A stretch of 64,000 bases of DNA, taken from contig VFIW01000137.1 in the NCBI GenBank assembly GCA_006386115.1, positions 36,574 to 100,573 on the forward strand, in the 5' to 3' direction. The position numbers were made by a program, and so were the translations under genes. Below, one piece after another: positions 22,085-32,925 of the stretch. The DNA comes from Globisporangium splendens (lineage: Eukaryota > Oomycota > Peronosporomycetes > Pythiales > Pythiaceae). Position 1 is the first letter of the stretch. Every line of letters begins with the position of its first letter. The notes beneath the pieces were generated by a model. It was not told the DNA's origin and searched no databases. It saw only the letters and a list, made by a program, of their open reading frames with translations.

Positions 22085-23122
22085 CGTGCTTGGTGGGTGT
22101 GCTTGGGCTTTGTGTTGGGCTCACTGTTTCTAATGAATGCGCCGCTTGTAGGGGATGGTTGCCGCAGCGCTTTATTTTGGCGAAACGAGGTTTTACTCTT
22201 TTGCTGATCCGCAGAGGAAAAAACCCTACAGGATCTACTGCGTCTTTCACGGTAGGTCGAGTGCACACACAATCATTCTGCATCGATTGCGATAACAGGC
22301 AATGGCATTGGTGGAATATGAGAACACTATTTTAGCCAATGGTATGATAGAAGAATGGAGGAATGATGGTCGCGATCCACCAGTTGAAGTTGCTCGTTTT
22401 GCGAGTGGAAATGAGCCAACAACGAGAGAAAATGACTACTTCTGCACTTGTGTATATGAGCCAATCAAAGCAGAATGCTGTCGTCTTGCTCGTTGAGCAT
22501 GTGTCTGTAGCGTTCATGACAGTGTGATGTGAGTTTTTGTTGTTGTTGTCGTCGCTCTCGGTTGCTGTCTGGTCGCTCTTTTGTGCTGGACACACCTGCG
22601 ATGGGCTGTGTATTTGTGAAGTCAAGCAAAGAGTTTCGTACCGATCTTCGCGTTTGCAGCTATACGGCAAACAAGCCTGCCTGCATCCAACGTTGACGCA
22701 AACCGAACGAAATATTTCGGAGCCTCTGCCTTCAACTGGACAAACTTGGCACTGAATTCGAGATCGCGCGATGATCTTTTGTGGGTGACTTGCACCTGCT
22801 TGTCATTGCTTTTGGATCGAGGTCTACAGCGTATGCAAATATTCCAGTAAAACCCATCGTTTGTCCCGCTCGGGTGAATTTCACCCAGTGTACCCACCTC
22901 ATCCTGTGTAGCCATAAAGTGAACCTCTTGTTGCAGTTTCAAAGACGGTACATTGACCGCCACACCAATGGTAGAAACCACATCAACTGGGTTCAACCCG
23001 TTCGAAAAACAGAATGATTGTACAGTAAAAATCATCCTCGCACATTTGGATCTCCTCTGCTCTCAGTGCAGAAGAAGAAAGTGAGGGCCAAGACAAGAAG
23101 AAGAAGGCAAAAGGGGAAAGCG
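22085..23122. other. Divergent intergenic region
   Basis: About 1 kb between the starts of the PABPN1-like and ankyrin-kinase genes. It contains CCAAT boxes (TAGCCAATGG near 22335) and the second copy, inverted, of the 38-nt dispersed sequence (22356-22392). Short frames are unsupported. Confidence 0.5.
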
Positions 23123-26100
23123 ATGGGCATCCATGATGGCGACGCAGTCGGCAGCGACGATCTGGTGGCTGCGCTGCACGATGCATGCCGATGTGGGGAC
23201 ATCGATCAAGTGATGAAGCTGCTAGATGCTGGTGCACCTGATTCTGTGAATGCGATGACAGCTAATGGCGACACTCTGTTGATCACTGCGTGTCGATACG
23301 GGAAGCCCGACGTTGTCCGCGTCTTACTGGGGTACGAGGCAGACGTGAACATGCCAGGTGGTGATGGCGCGAGTCCATTGTGTGTCGCGTCCGAACGAGG
23401 GTATGTGGAGATTGTTCAAGCGTTGGTTCAACACGGAGCGGATGTGAACCTCGCAAAACGGGATGGGGACACAGCATTGAATCTTGCTGCGCAAGGTGGT
23501 TTCACGGATATTGTGAACTTGCTACTCAAGTACGGTGCAGTCGTGGACAGACCTCTAGATCCGGACGAACACGACAACCAAGATGTACAGGATGAAAGAG
23601 ACAACCAGCAACATCTGAATCGAGGCGAGTACAACCAAGCCAACGAAAATGATGCAACAAGATTGCTGGAGGCTACACCAATAGCCACTGCTGATACGGC
23701 GTTTCGCATCGGTCATCATGTGGACAAGAACGCTTTTCAGTTTTCTCGAGGCAATTTTGCGAATCCTCCTCCTCCTCTCTCACAGAGCTTGCAGACTGCT
23801 GCGACTATGCATGATGCGTGCCGAAATGGGGATCCGGAGAAAGTGCAAACATTTCTTGCCAGCGGCAGTATGATCGACGACCTCAACTTTAACGACGAGA
23901 CCCCGTTGCACATTGCAGCACAGCATGGACACGCTGATATCGTGTCGATTTTGGTTGAAAATGGAGCACAAATGGACATTTTGGATCGTGCTGACAATAC
24001 TCCATTGATCGCTGCGTCCCGGCGCGGATGTGTGAACGTTGTTCAAGCTTTGCTTCAGCACTGTGCATCCGTGAACCACGCCAATGCACTTGGAGAAACA
24101 GCGGTGATTATCGCTGCGGAGTCAGGTCATTTTGACGTTGTGAAGGAACTGATCGAGGCAAAAGCGTCCGTCAATGTCCGATCTGCAACTGGTGAGACGC
24201 TTCTGACTTGTGCTGCTCTGTGGGGTCGTGTCGACGTTGCCAACCAGATAAACGATCTCGGATGCTGGAAATTCGATGGAGTGAGAATAAGCAAGCCGTC
24301 TTTACTACCAGCAACCCTGCACAAACTGCAGCAATGTGGTGGTTCGATGCACGAATTTGAGGAAGTGTGGATCGGCGTGCTGGACAGACTGCAAAAAGTC
24401 TACTTGCTTGTGGTGCAAAGTGGTGATGGGGATGCACGATCGAGTATGATGGCAAGCTTTGTGACGAGTTTGTTTCATTTGTGCAAGCTACGAGCGTCAC
24501 CTGATCGAAAGAACATCATAACTCGTGTCTCTTCCAGCAGAGAATTTATGAAGGCTATTGAAGACCTTTACTCTAGCTTGGATCATCTGGAGCGTAAATT
24601 GAAAGTTGATCCATCCTCCAGTGCTTGGCGTGAAGCGTGGCAAACGAACCAAGAAATCACTTGGAAAAGGTTTCACGATGCATTGAACGATGATGATGAC
24701 CAAATGCTCGCAGATTTGAATACCAAGGCACACCTCGTCGAAGCAATATCGCTTCTGCAATACGAGATCGTCGTGCACGGTGGAAAATACAATCAAGAGC
24801 TACTCGATCTCTTGCAACGCTCCTTAGACAAGCTACTGATGCTCTCTGACGATGATGTGCCTGATCTCCCTCGATGGTTCGTACCTCCTCACGACGTGGA
24901 CCTTACTGTTTACGCGGAAGTGTCCGAGTGCAACCATGTCAATGGACTAATTCGCGGCAAATGGTTGGGTACAGATGTCATGGTCGTCAAGTCTCAAGGC
25001 TCTCGTGATGACTTCACCGAGTTTGTTGATCTGTGGTCTCAGATGAGCCATCCGAATGTGCTCAAGTTGTACGGCGCATGCCATCTCCGAAAGCCGTATC
25101 TGGCTATCCTTGAGAACGTCCGAAGCATGAGCCTACGCGAGTACTTGGCTATCGACGAGAATTCTCATCTGAAGTGGCAAAAGTTGTTTGAGGTCGGTCT
25201 GGGTCTCAAATATCTTCATGAGCGAGAGTGCGTTGTGGGAGATCTTCGATGTGATCGCATTTGGGTCGGCACGGACGGGTTGGCGAAGATCGCACCGTTT
25301 GAAGGTGGTGCAGTTCACGATGAGTCAGGAGCAGCGTCGGATGACGATGATGCGAATTGTCGACTCCCTGAGTATTTGGAAGGCAAAAAAGAGTTCACGA
25401 CTGCGTCCGACATCTTCTTGTTTGGTCTGTGCATCTTGGAAGCGATCACGGGAACCAGGTCTTGGACTGTTGAGACACGTGGTGTTGCTGCGTCCTCTGT
25501 TGGATGGACGAAGCTGCCACCGCGACCAGTGGAGATGAGTTTACCAGAGTGGCAGTTGATCGAGAGTATGTGCCTGTTCGATCCATCGAGACGAGTGAAG
25601 ATAGCGTATGTGGTCGAACATTTGAATCAATTTGCAGATCAGCGGTCTCATGCAACAGAGGATTCGAGGGCTGCCGACGGTGCGACTTCGTCTGAATCTG
25701 CCGATCTCCAAGGCTGCATCTTTCCTCAACTTTTTGGCACCATTGGTAATTCATTGAGGGATTTGGAGTCAAGAGTTCAGAACCAATGGACAAGAACTCA
25801 ACCGTCTCTATTTGCTGTGTTCAAGCGTCTTGTTGATGTATATCAAAGACTACAAGAAACGCATTGCCAACCTGGTGATATTGCCGTCCAGAAATACTGT
25901 GAAGCGTTAGATCTCCTGAGGAGTCTTTGCCGGACGAGGTTATCGGAACGGTCGGTGATATCGCAAGAGAGAAAACAAGAAATGCAGACTAATGTCCTGC
26001 ATCGAGAGATCGACGAGTTGTTGCTGTTTCTCGCTCCTGCCACTGTCAACTCGATTCACAACTGGAAAGAGCACGCGATGGGAGAAAATACGAAGATGCG

Positions 26101-29100
26101 GATTACCAACAACACAGAAGAGGATTTTGACAATCGATTCGATGAAGACGAACCTGGTGGCGAAGTGGTAACAATTGAGTACTCGAATCCGTCAAACGTG
26201 AACCCAGATTTCAAGCGCATCATTATCGACAGTGATCACGAAGAGAGCCAACGAGCTGCCCGATTTCCTTGGTTGCTTCCGATGCACGAGCTCAGCTACA
26301 AAATTGGTGATGTCGTTGGAATAGGAGGATTCGGATCGGTTGTCAGAGGGGAATGGTTGGGAAGCCCTGTGGTGGTCAAGTATATGGGATATGAAGAAGA
26401 TAAAGGCACCTCTACTCGAGAACTGTTTCTTCACGAGCTGCGGATATGGTACCCACTGAATCATCCCCACGTCATCAAGTTGTTTGGCGCGTGGCATCTT
26501 GGAAAACGTTACTTCGTGTGCGAATACGCGCCACATGGAACCCTGCGAAGCTACTTAGTGACCAACCGCGACAAAATTTGGCAGAAGCTATACGAAGTGG
26601 CGCTGGGTTTGAAGTACTTGCACGAGCTCAACATCGTCCACAACGATTTGAAGTGCGATAATTTCCTCATCAGCGTCGATGGATCTGCCAAAATAGCAGA
26701 TTTTGGACTCAGTTGCATTCCAGGCAGTGTTTCCGTGAAAATCGACCCAAAGAAGCAGGGTGCACAGCAGTGGAAGTCTCCTGAGTATCTTTGCAATGAG
26801 CAGACGACTGTGGCTTCTGATGTCTATTCGTTCGGCATGTGCATCCTGGAAGCCTTTACTGGAAAGTATCCATGGGAGGATACAAACGAGCTTGCTGCTG
26901 TTGTTTGTTACAACGTAAAACGTGGTAATCTGCCATCTCGTCCAGCCGATATGAAGGAATATCAATGGAGCCTAGTAATGAAGATGTGTCGCTTTGATCC
27001 ATTCGAGCGAGTGCAAATCGATACGGTTGTGAATGATCTACGAGTTCTATGTGAACAAGAATCACTGGTATCCTCATCTGAAATGGATTCGGCAAGTGCA
27101 CGTAACGTCCTCCAATCTCAAGATATAGACGTCAAGTATCCAGTTTACATACCCGAGTTCCGACCAGTTTGCAAAATTGTAGCCTTGAGGTTGAAATCTC
27201 TCGAGCGGCACGAGCAAACGAATCAAGACTTTCAAGTTCAGTACACGGCGATTTGGTCACGGTTCAAAAGACTGTTCGAATTGATCGACTACAAAAACGC
27301 AATCGCTTTGATGAGTCGAAGCAGGGATATCATCAGTGTCATTAAAGACATTCATGCTGACATTGATCAGTTGGAGCGTACACTGCACGACGATCCAATC
27401 CCTAGTCGTTGGAATGTTTGGTGGCAACCTGATCAAGCATTCGTTCTCCAAAAATTCCACGATGCATTGAACGATGATGATGACCAAATGCTCGCAGATT
27501 TGAATACCAAGGCACACCTCGTCGAAGCAATATCGCTTCTGCAATACGAGATCGTCGTGCACGGTGGAAAATACAATCAAGAGCTACTCGATCTCTTGCA
27601 ACGCTCCTTAGACAAGCTACTGATGCTCTCTGACGATGATGTGCCTGATCTCCCTCGATGGTTCGTACCTCCTCACGACGTGGACCTTACTGTTTACGCG
27701 GAAGTGTCCGAGTGCAACCATGTCAATGGACTAATTCGCGGCAAATGGTTGGGTACAGATGTCATGGTCGTCAAGTCTCAAGGCTCTCGTGATGACTTCA
27801 CCGAGTTTGTTGATCTGTGGTCTCAGATGAGCCATCCGAATGTGCTCAAGTTGTACGGCGCATGCCATCTCCGAAAGCCGTATCTGGCTATCCTTGAGAA
27901 CGTCCGAAGCATGAGCCTACGCGAGTACTTGGCTATCGACGAGAATTCTCATCTGAAGTGGCAAAAGTTGTTTGAGGTCGGTCTGGGTCTCAAATATCTT
28001 CATGAGCGAGAGTGCGTTGTGGGAGATCTTCGATGTGATCGCATTTGGGTCGGCACGGACGGGTTGGCGAAGATCGCACCGTTTGAAGGTGGTGCAGTTC
28101 ACGATGAGTCAGGAGCAGCGTCGGATGACGATGATGCGAATTGTCGACTCCCTGAGTATTTGGAAGGCAAAAAAGAGTTCACGACTGCGTCCGACATCTT
28201 CTTGTTTGGTCTGTGCATCTTGGAAGCGATCACGGGAACCAGGTCTTGGACTGTTGAGACACGTGGTGTTGCTGCGTCCTCTGTTGGATGGACGAAGCTG
28301 CCACCGCGACCAGTGGAGATGAGTTTACCAGAGTGGCAGTTGATCGAGAGTATGTGCCTGTTCGATCCATCGAGACGAGTGAAGATAGCGTATGTGGTCG
28401 AACATTTGAATCAATTTGCACATCAGCGGTCTCATGCAACAGAGGATTCGAGGGCTGTCGACGGTGCGACTTCGTCTGAATCTGCCGATCTCCAAGGCTA
28501 CATCTTTCCTCGACTTGAAACCACAATTGAAAGATTCTTGGAGAAACTGGATGCAAAGAGCCGCCTAACTGGAGACTCGAGTGAGTCTGTTGAAGTCATC
28601 TACAAACGAGTATTTGATATCTACATGCGTCTGGTGGAGCTGCACAAACGACCAGGCGACCCAGTGGTGACGAAGTTTTGCGAGATGCTTGTCGAGATTG
28701 ATGCTTTTCTTGGTGTAGTAGCCGTCTCCAAGTCTTCAGCGGTTCGACGAGCAAGAAGTCAGAGAGTGTCGCTGCACTTCAATGTTCTTCACAGAAAGAT
28801 CGATGTGCCCTTGGGTATGCTCAAGGTTAGCGACCTCAAGTCAGCTGTGCATGATTGGAAGTCTGAAGCTATCAAGAATTCTGTCAAACCAGTAGGAATC
28901 GGAGATACTGACGATGAGGGTTCCAGCAACGCATTTGGTGCGGTGCGCATTCAACACTTTCAAGGAACTGGTCTCAACCACAAATTCCAGCGCATTCATT
29001 CTACCGCGAGTGACCCAAGTAGTGAAGAAGTAACCCGTTTCCCATGGTTTATACCTTTTCACGAAGTGAAGTACCAAGTCGATCATGAGATTAGTCGAGG

Positions 29101-29884
29101 TGCATTTGGTTTCGTATCCCGTGGGAAATGGTTAGGCACTCCAGTGGCTGTCAAAATTATGGGATACGAAGAAGATCCCCATACCGTTTCTCGTGAGCTG
29201 TTTCTTCACGAACTGCGGATATGGTATCCGCTGCATCATCCGCATGTCATCAAGCTTTTCGGCGCATATACCGGTGGGGATCGCTTGTTCATATGCGAAT
29301 ATGCACCGCATGGAGAGTTAGGAGATTATTTGCGGCGCAATGGAAATCGATCGATGAAGTGGAACAAGCTGCTCGAGGCCGCGCTAGGGCTACAGTATCT
29401 GCACGACCAAAACGTAGTTCACGACTGCTTGAGATGTAGCGATATCCTGATTGGTGCCGATGGAAAGGCTAAAATTGCTGATTTCGGACTCAGTAGCATT
29501 CCAAGTAGTGTGGAGATCACGATAGACGCGAAAAAGCAAGGTGCTGTTGGCTGGAGGTCTCCCGAGTACTTGCGAGGAGATCGACCCTCTCTTGCTTCAG
29601 ATGTCTACTCGTTTGGGATGTGTATATTGGAAGCCGTGACAGGCGACTATCCATGGGTAAGTATGCTTGATGCAGTTGTCCGTTTCCAGGTATTGCGCCG
29701 ACAGAGGCTCCCACTTCGTCCAGACGTGATGAATGATCGCGAGTGGGATCTGATCGAGATGATGTGTGCGTTTGATCCAACCGAACGCTTGAGTATGTCA
29801 GCTGTTGTCGACATACTGACCGAGTTTGCCCACAACGAGTCGGCGACGAATGCATCCAAGTCAAGCTCAGCCTTCAGTCCATGA
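23123..29884 (+). CDS. Ankyrin protein with four TKL-like kinase domains, two of them pseudokinases
   Basis: A single uninterrupted frame of 2253 residues from the ATG before GIHDGDAVG; an in-frame non-ATG extension reaches 23018. Ankyrin repeats fill about 23170-24260. Four kinase-like domains follow, each after a helical spacer. Domain 1 (about 24890-25640) and domain 3 (27680-28430) are almost identical. Both lack the glycine loop, have VVGDLRCDR where HRD is expected and APFEG where DFG is expected, so they are pseudokinases. Domain 2 (26295-27060) keeps GIGGFGSV, VVKYM, HNDLKCDN and ADFG and is probably active as a non-RD kinase. Domain 4 (29068-29840) keeps AVKIM and ADFG but has HDCLRCSD, losing the catalytic Asp. 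Ankyrin-TKL kinases are expanded in oomycetes; the ligand or partner is unknown. Confidence 0.85.
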   Translation: MGIHDGDAVGSDDLVAALHDACRCGDIDQVMKLLDAGAPDSVNAMTANGDTLLITACRYGKPDVVRVLLGYEADVNMPGGDGASPLCVASERGYVEIVQALVQHGADVNLAKRDGDTALNLAAQGGFTDIVNLLLKYGAVVDRPLDPDEHDNQDVQDERDNQQHLNRGEYNQANENDATRLLEATPIATADTAFRIGHHVDKNAFQFSRGNFANPPPPLSQSLQTAATMHDACRNGDPEKVQTFLASGSMIDDLNFNDETPLHIAAQHGHADIVSILVENGAQMDILDRADNTPLIAASRRGCVNVVQALLQHCASVNHANALGETAVIIAAESGHFDVVKELIEAKASVNVRSATGETLLTCAALWGRVDVANQINDLGCWKFDGVRISKPSLLPATLHKLQQCGGSMHEFEEVWIGVLDRLQKVYLLVVQSGDGDARSSMMASFVTSLFHLCKLRASPDRKNIITRVSSSREFMKAIEDLYSSLDHLERKLKVDPSSSAWREAWQTNQEITWKRFHDALNDDDDQMLADLNTKAHLVEAISLLQYEIVVHGGKYNQELLDLLQRSLDKLLMLSDDDVPDLPRWFVPPHDVDLTVYAEVSECNHVNGLIRGKWLGTDVMVVKSQGSRDDFTEFVDLWSQMSHPNVLKLYGACHLRKPYLAILENVRSMSLREYLAIDENSHLKWQKLFEVGLGLKYLHERECVVGDLRCDRIWVGTDGLAKIAPFEGGAVHDESGAASDDDDANCRLPEYLEGKKEFTTASDIFLFGLCILEAITGTRSWTVETRGVAASSVGWTKLPPRPVEMSLPEWQLIESMCLFDPSRRVKIAYVVEHLNQFADQRSHATEDSRAADGATSSESADLQGCIFPQLFGTIGNSLRDLESRVQNQWTRTQPSLFAVFKRLVDVYQRLQETHCQPGDIAVQKYCEALDLLRSLCRTRLSERSVISQERKQEMQTNVLHREIDELLLFLAPATVNSIHNWKEHAMGENTKMRITNNTEEDFDNRFDEDEPGGEVVTIEYSNPSNVNPDFKRIIIDSDHEESQRAARFPWLLPMHELSYKIGDVVGIGGFGSVVRGEWLGSPVVVKYMGYEEDKGTSTRELFLHELRIWYPLNHPHVIKLFGAWHLGKRYFVCEYAPHGTLRSYLVTNRDKIWQKLYEVALGLKYLHELNIVHNDLKCDNFLISVDGSAKIADFGLSCIPGSVSVKIDPKKQGAQQWKSPEYLCNEQTTVASDVYSFGMCILEAFTGKYPWEDTNELAAVVCYNVKRGNLPSRPADMKEYQWSLVMKMCRFDPFERVQIDTVVNDLRVLCEQESLVSSSEMDSASARNVLQSQDIDVKYPVYIPEFRPVCKIVALRLKSLERHEQTNQDFQVQYTAIWSRFKRLFELIDYKNAIALMSRSRDIISVIKDIHADIDQLERTLHDDPIPSRWNVWWQPDQAFVLQKFHDALNDDDDQMLADLNTKAHLVEAISLLQYEIVVHGGKYNQELLDLLQRSLDKLLMLSDDDVPDLPRWFVPPHDVDLTVYAEVSECNHVNGLIRGKWLGTDVMVVKSQGSRDDFTEFVDLWSQMSHPNVLKLYGACHLRKPYLAILENVRSMSLREYLAIDENSHLKWQKLFEVGLGLKYLHERECVVGDLRCDRIWVGTDGLAKIAPFEGGAVHDESGAASDDDDANCRLPEYLEGKKEFTTASDIFLFGLCILEAITGTRSWTVETRGVAASSVGWTKLPPRPVEMSLPEWQLIESMCLFDPSRRVKIAYVVEHLNQFAHQRSHATEDSRAVDGATSSESADLQGYIFPRLETTIERFLEKLDAKSRLTGDSSESVEVIYKRVFDIYMRLVELHKRPGDPVVTKFCEMLVEIDAFLGVVAVSKSSAVRRARSQRVSLHFNVLHRKIDVPLGMLKVSDLKSAVHDWKSEAIKNSVKPVGIGDTDDEGSSNAFGAVRIQHFQGTGLNHKFQRIHSTASDPSSEEVTRFPWFIPFHEVKYQVDHEISRGAFGFVSRGKWLGTPVAVKIMGYEEDPHTVSRELFLHELRIWYPLHHPHVIKLFGAYTGGDRLFICEYAPHGELGDYLRRNGNRSMKWNKLLEAALGLQYLHDQNVVHDCLRCSDILIGADGKAKIADFGLSSIPSSVEITIDAKKQGAVGWRSPEYLRGDRPSLASDVYSFGMCILEAVTGDYPWVSMLDAVVRFQVLRRQRLPLRPDVMNDREWDLIEMMCAFDPTERLSMSAVVDILTEFAHNESATNASKSSSAFSP
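24674..25728 (+). repeat. Direct repeat, copy A (pseudokinase module)
   Basis: About 1.05 kb matching 27458-28512 at a constant offset of 2784 bp, with only a few substitutions seen by eye, mostly near the 3' end. It encodes the 3' helical spacer and pseudokinase domain 1. Confidence 0.9.
27458..28512 (+). repeat. Direct repeat, copy B (pseudokinase module)
   Basis: Second copy of the 1.05-kb module, encoding pseudokinase domain 3. Sequence to either side diverges abruptly from copy A. From here to 29870 the region also matches the inverted pseudogene at 40.1-42.5 kb. Confidence 0.9.
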
Positions 29885-30264
29885 GCAACTTGCTTTTCAA
29901 CAAAAAGAGAGATAATACACGTTTGCATTTTGCATACTGTATTCAGACGTGATGCGAAACATTCGTCGTCGTTCTTGCAACTTTATCTTGAAACTGTTCG
30001 TCCACCACACAATGTGCCTTGTTGATCATTGTGGACCAAGTAACCTCGTAGAATCACTTTTTACATGATATCCATCACATCTACACAGCAATTCTCATGC
30101 AGTCTGTGGGCACCAGAGAGTTCGTATCACTGTACATCCAGCGGTCTTTTGGCGTTGACGATCTTCGACGCCGTGCTGCGCTTTGCCGTGCGTGCCACAA
30201 ACTGCAGCGTGCTCATATTTCTTCCATGCTCAGGTTGTGCACCTATCTATCATACACACTTGTT
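29885..30264. other. Intergenic, no gene seen
   Basis: 380 bp between the convergent ends of the ankyrin-kinase and coiled-coil genes. Nothing was recognised apart from presumed 3' ends. Confidence 0.4.
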
Positions 30265-31480
30265 TTATTTGCCTACCGTGGTCCATTCGCTCCCAAAGCA
30301 GTCGCGAACTCCGACAGCGCGGGACTGGTCTTCATCTTCGTCACGAAGCGCTTCCGCAGGTTTACTAGAGATCAAAAGACACACAAAAAACGACAGGAGT
30401 CAGTTCAACTCAATATCCGCCACACAAAGCAAAGCGAATATCCAGACACTTGCAGAATGTGGCGCGTGTGTCGGCTTTGGCGCGCTTGAACGCTCTTGCG
30501 TCTTCGTCCAGGGTACTCTGCATCGTATCCATCTGCTCGGCGTGCGCGTGCAGTCGCGTCAACTCCTGCGACGTGCGCTTCAATGGGTTGGTGATGTCGC
30601 TCGGGATGCGTAAAATGTGGTCCTGCGCTTGGAGAAAGTCGCGGAATTTCGCGTTTGTCTGTGCTAACGCACGGGTCTCCTGCTTGAGCTGCTCCATGCG
30701 AGTATCCATCTGCATAGCAGTAGGAATGCGTCAAAACCATTAGCCTTCATCCGAGGAAGAGCAATTTGTCATACATGATAGAGTACCTGGAGGATCTCGC
30801 GGCGGCGCTCCTCAATTTGCTTTTGGGCTTGCTGGAGCTTTTCCTGCGCAGCCGTGATGGCGCGCTGTTTGGCGGCCTCAGGGTCACTCTCATCGAGCTT
30901 CTTTTGCTTTTCGCGCGCGCGGATCGCAGCAACTTCGTCACGGAGGTGCTCGGGCACGGACAGCGGATTGCGTCGCACATAGAGATCGAACTTCGCCATG
31001 TTCTTCTCCAGTTCGCGCTGCACGGCCTCCATCGAGAGGCGAGAGATCTGTGCATGGCAATTATGCATAAGAAGCACAATAAAAGCAACCGCTATGCTTA
31101 TTTTTTGTGTATCTGGGCAATACTCACCTCAGCAATGACATTGAGTTGACGGGTCTGCTTGCTCTTGTCATTACACGGATCCAGGCTCTACATCCGCAGC
31201 GAGGGGCTGTGTGTCAGATGTACACATAGGACGACACAATACCCGCGTGCGCTGCCATATTGCATGCATACAACTGCGTGTTATTGTACCTGGTGGATGA
31301 CGTTCTCGAGCTTCCCTCGATGCTTCTGGATCGACGCCGCGTTCAACGCGTGCACTACACACAGGCACAGACATGTACAAGGTGAGCACAACGCACATAC
31401 GTACACAGATACACACGCAGACGCGTCGTTGGGTCCGCACACTCGCTCATGAGCTGCGTCCAGCTGTCGTCTTCCTCCAT
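30265..31480 (-). CDS. Unrecognised coiled-coil protein, six exons
   Basis: Exons 31417-31480, 31290-31354, 31128-31187, 30787-31047, 30450-30709 and a last exon near 30265-30355, with GT-AG introns. The N terminus is acidic (MEEDDSWTQLM), followed by ALNAASIQKHRGKLENVIHQ, then two long Glu/Lys/Gln-rich helices (ISRLSMEAVQRELEKNMAKF ... and MDTRMEQLKQETRALAQTNA ...) typical of coiled coil. I do not recognise the family; kinetochore or complex-scaffold roles are possible but unsupported. The last exon is uncertain. The TAG acceptor gives a tail starting NKPAEALRDEDED, while a one-base different register gives LRKRFVTKMK. The gene is divergent from the next coiled-coil gene by 294 bp. Confidence 0.6.
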
Positions 31481-31774
31481 CGCTCTTGCGTCTTCCTTCG
31501 TTGCTTTGGTTTTCAAATATTTGTGTTTCGCGGCAACACAACATCCGAAAAGTAACATTTGACCAATGCACTAGAAGAGGATGCGAATCAGATACTATAT
31601 GCTATGTATGATACGAAATGTGCTAGTGTACCTGGTGCTCGTGATACCCTTTTCCTGCCATGTGGTGCCTCAAACAAAGCAAAAAGGCACTTTGAGTTAT
31701 TTTAGTATGAAGTAACACAGCTACCATGCTCCTACAACACAACACACTGATATTAGACAAAGGAAGAAGAGCAA

Positions 31775-32693
31775 ATGGGCATGAAGGTGGCGGCGAGCGG
31801 CGCGTCGTCCGTGCGCGCCAAGCACACACGGCTGGCGCTGAGCAAGGCGCTGAACGTGACGATCAATCGCGCGCCCATGCAGGCGAGTCTGCGCAAGATG
31901 CTCAAGAAGACCAAGGGCGGCAAGGACCACGGCGACCTGCTGCAGGGCTTTTTCAACGACGATGGCGACGACGGTGCTGATGGCGCGAGTGGGAGCAGCG
32001 ATGCTGCTGCAGAGAACACGAAGGCCGATGAGGCGCTCGCACAGGTCATTCTCGGCGTGTGTGAGGACACAGAGGTGAGGGACTCGTTGTTGCGGTGGTG
32101 GTGGTCGCTGCTGCTTCTGTCTTCAAACCCTGTCATGCGTGCGATCCTTACGTTGTTGTTGTATGTGCGTTTCTACCTGCGCTAGACGCATTTCGAGAGC
32201 CTCGTGCAGGAAAAGCACGTGAACGCCGAGTTTGACGCGCTCGACGCGTGGATCCAGGAGGCGCAGGAGACTCTGCTGCGCAAACGCGCTCGCGCCGAAG
32301 CCAACGGGTATGCGACTTGCTCAGCGACCGTCTCCCAACGGTCTCATTCTCTCTTTTCTAACACATTGTACGTGTTTGCTATGCTTTCGTGGCTGTGCTT
32401 TTATGTACTGAAGCGGCCAGACAGATGACGAAGAGCACCAGGAGGTCGAGATCGACGCCAAGCTGATCTCACCCGAGCTGCTCGTGCTCGCAGAACGACA
32501 GCGTGTCGTCAACGAGGAGCTCCAGCAGTTGCAGAAACTGCGCGTGCAGAAAGCTGCGCAACTCGCACAGATCGAGAAAACCGTCGAGTTTGCGCGGCGC
32601 ACGGCGCTGAGCGACATTGACAAAGCGCAGCACGCCGTGGCGCAGGTCGACAGTGTGCGCGATCTCGTCAAGGATTACGCGAGCTCCCTGTAA
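31775..32693 (+). CDS. Unrecognised coiled-coil protein, three exons
   Basis: Exons 31775-32074, 32186-32307 and 32414-32693 give 233 residues. The N terminus is basic (VRAKHTRLALSKAL ... LRKMLKKTKGGKDHG), then an acidic low-complexity patch (NDDGDDGADGASGSSDAAAE). The C-terminal half is continuous coiled coil (LLVLAERQRVVNEELQQLQK ... ARRTALSDIDKAQHAVAQVD). Phase continuity at both introns supports the model. No family was recognised. Its position head-to-head with another small coiled-coil gene allows co-regulation. Confidence 0.65.
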
Positions 32694-32925
32694 AGCACCC
32701 ACACGTATCAGCGGTTCGAGTTTGCTGCCGTGGTGACATGAATCTGTGTGGTTGCGGATGAAATCAAATATATATCTATGTATTGAAAGATGGTGCGGGT
32801 GGGATCGCCAAGTCGTTTCAAAAAAATGCCATTCTTGGAATAGCTGCAACTCGTTCCTGTGTGCGTGTGTGTTGTGCTTTGTGTGTATAGGACGCACTGG
32901 ACACACATACGAGAAAGAGAGAGAG

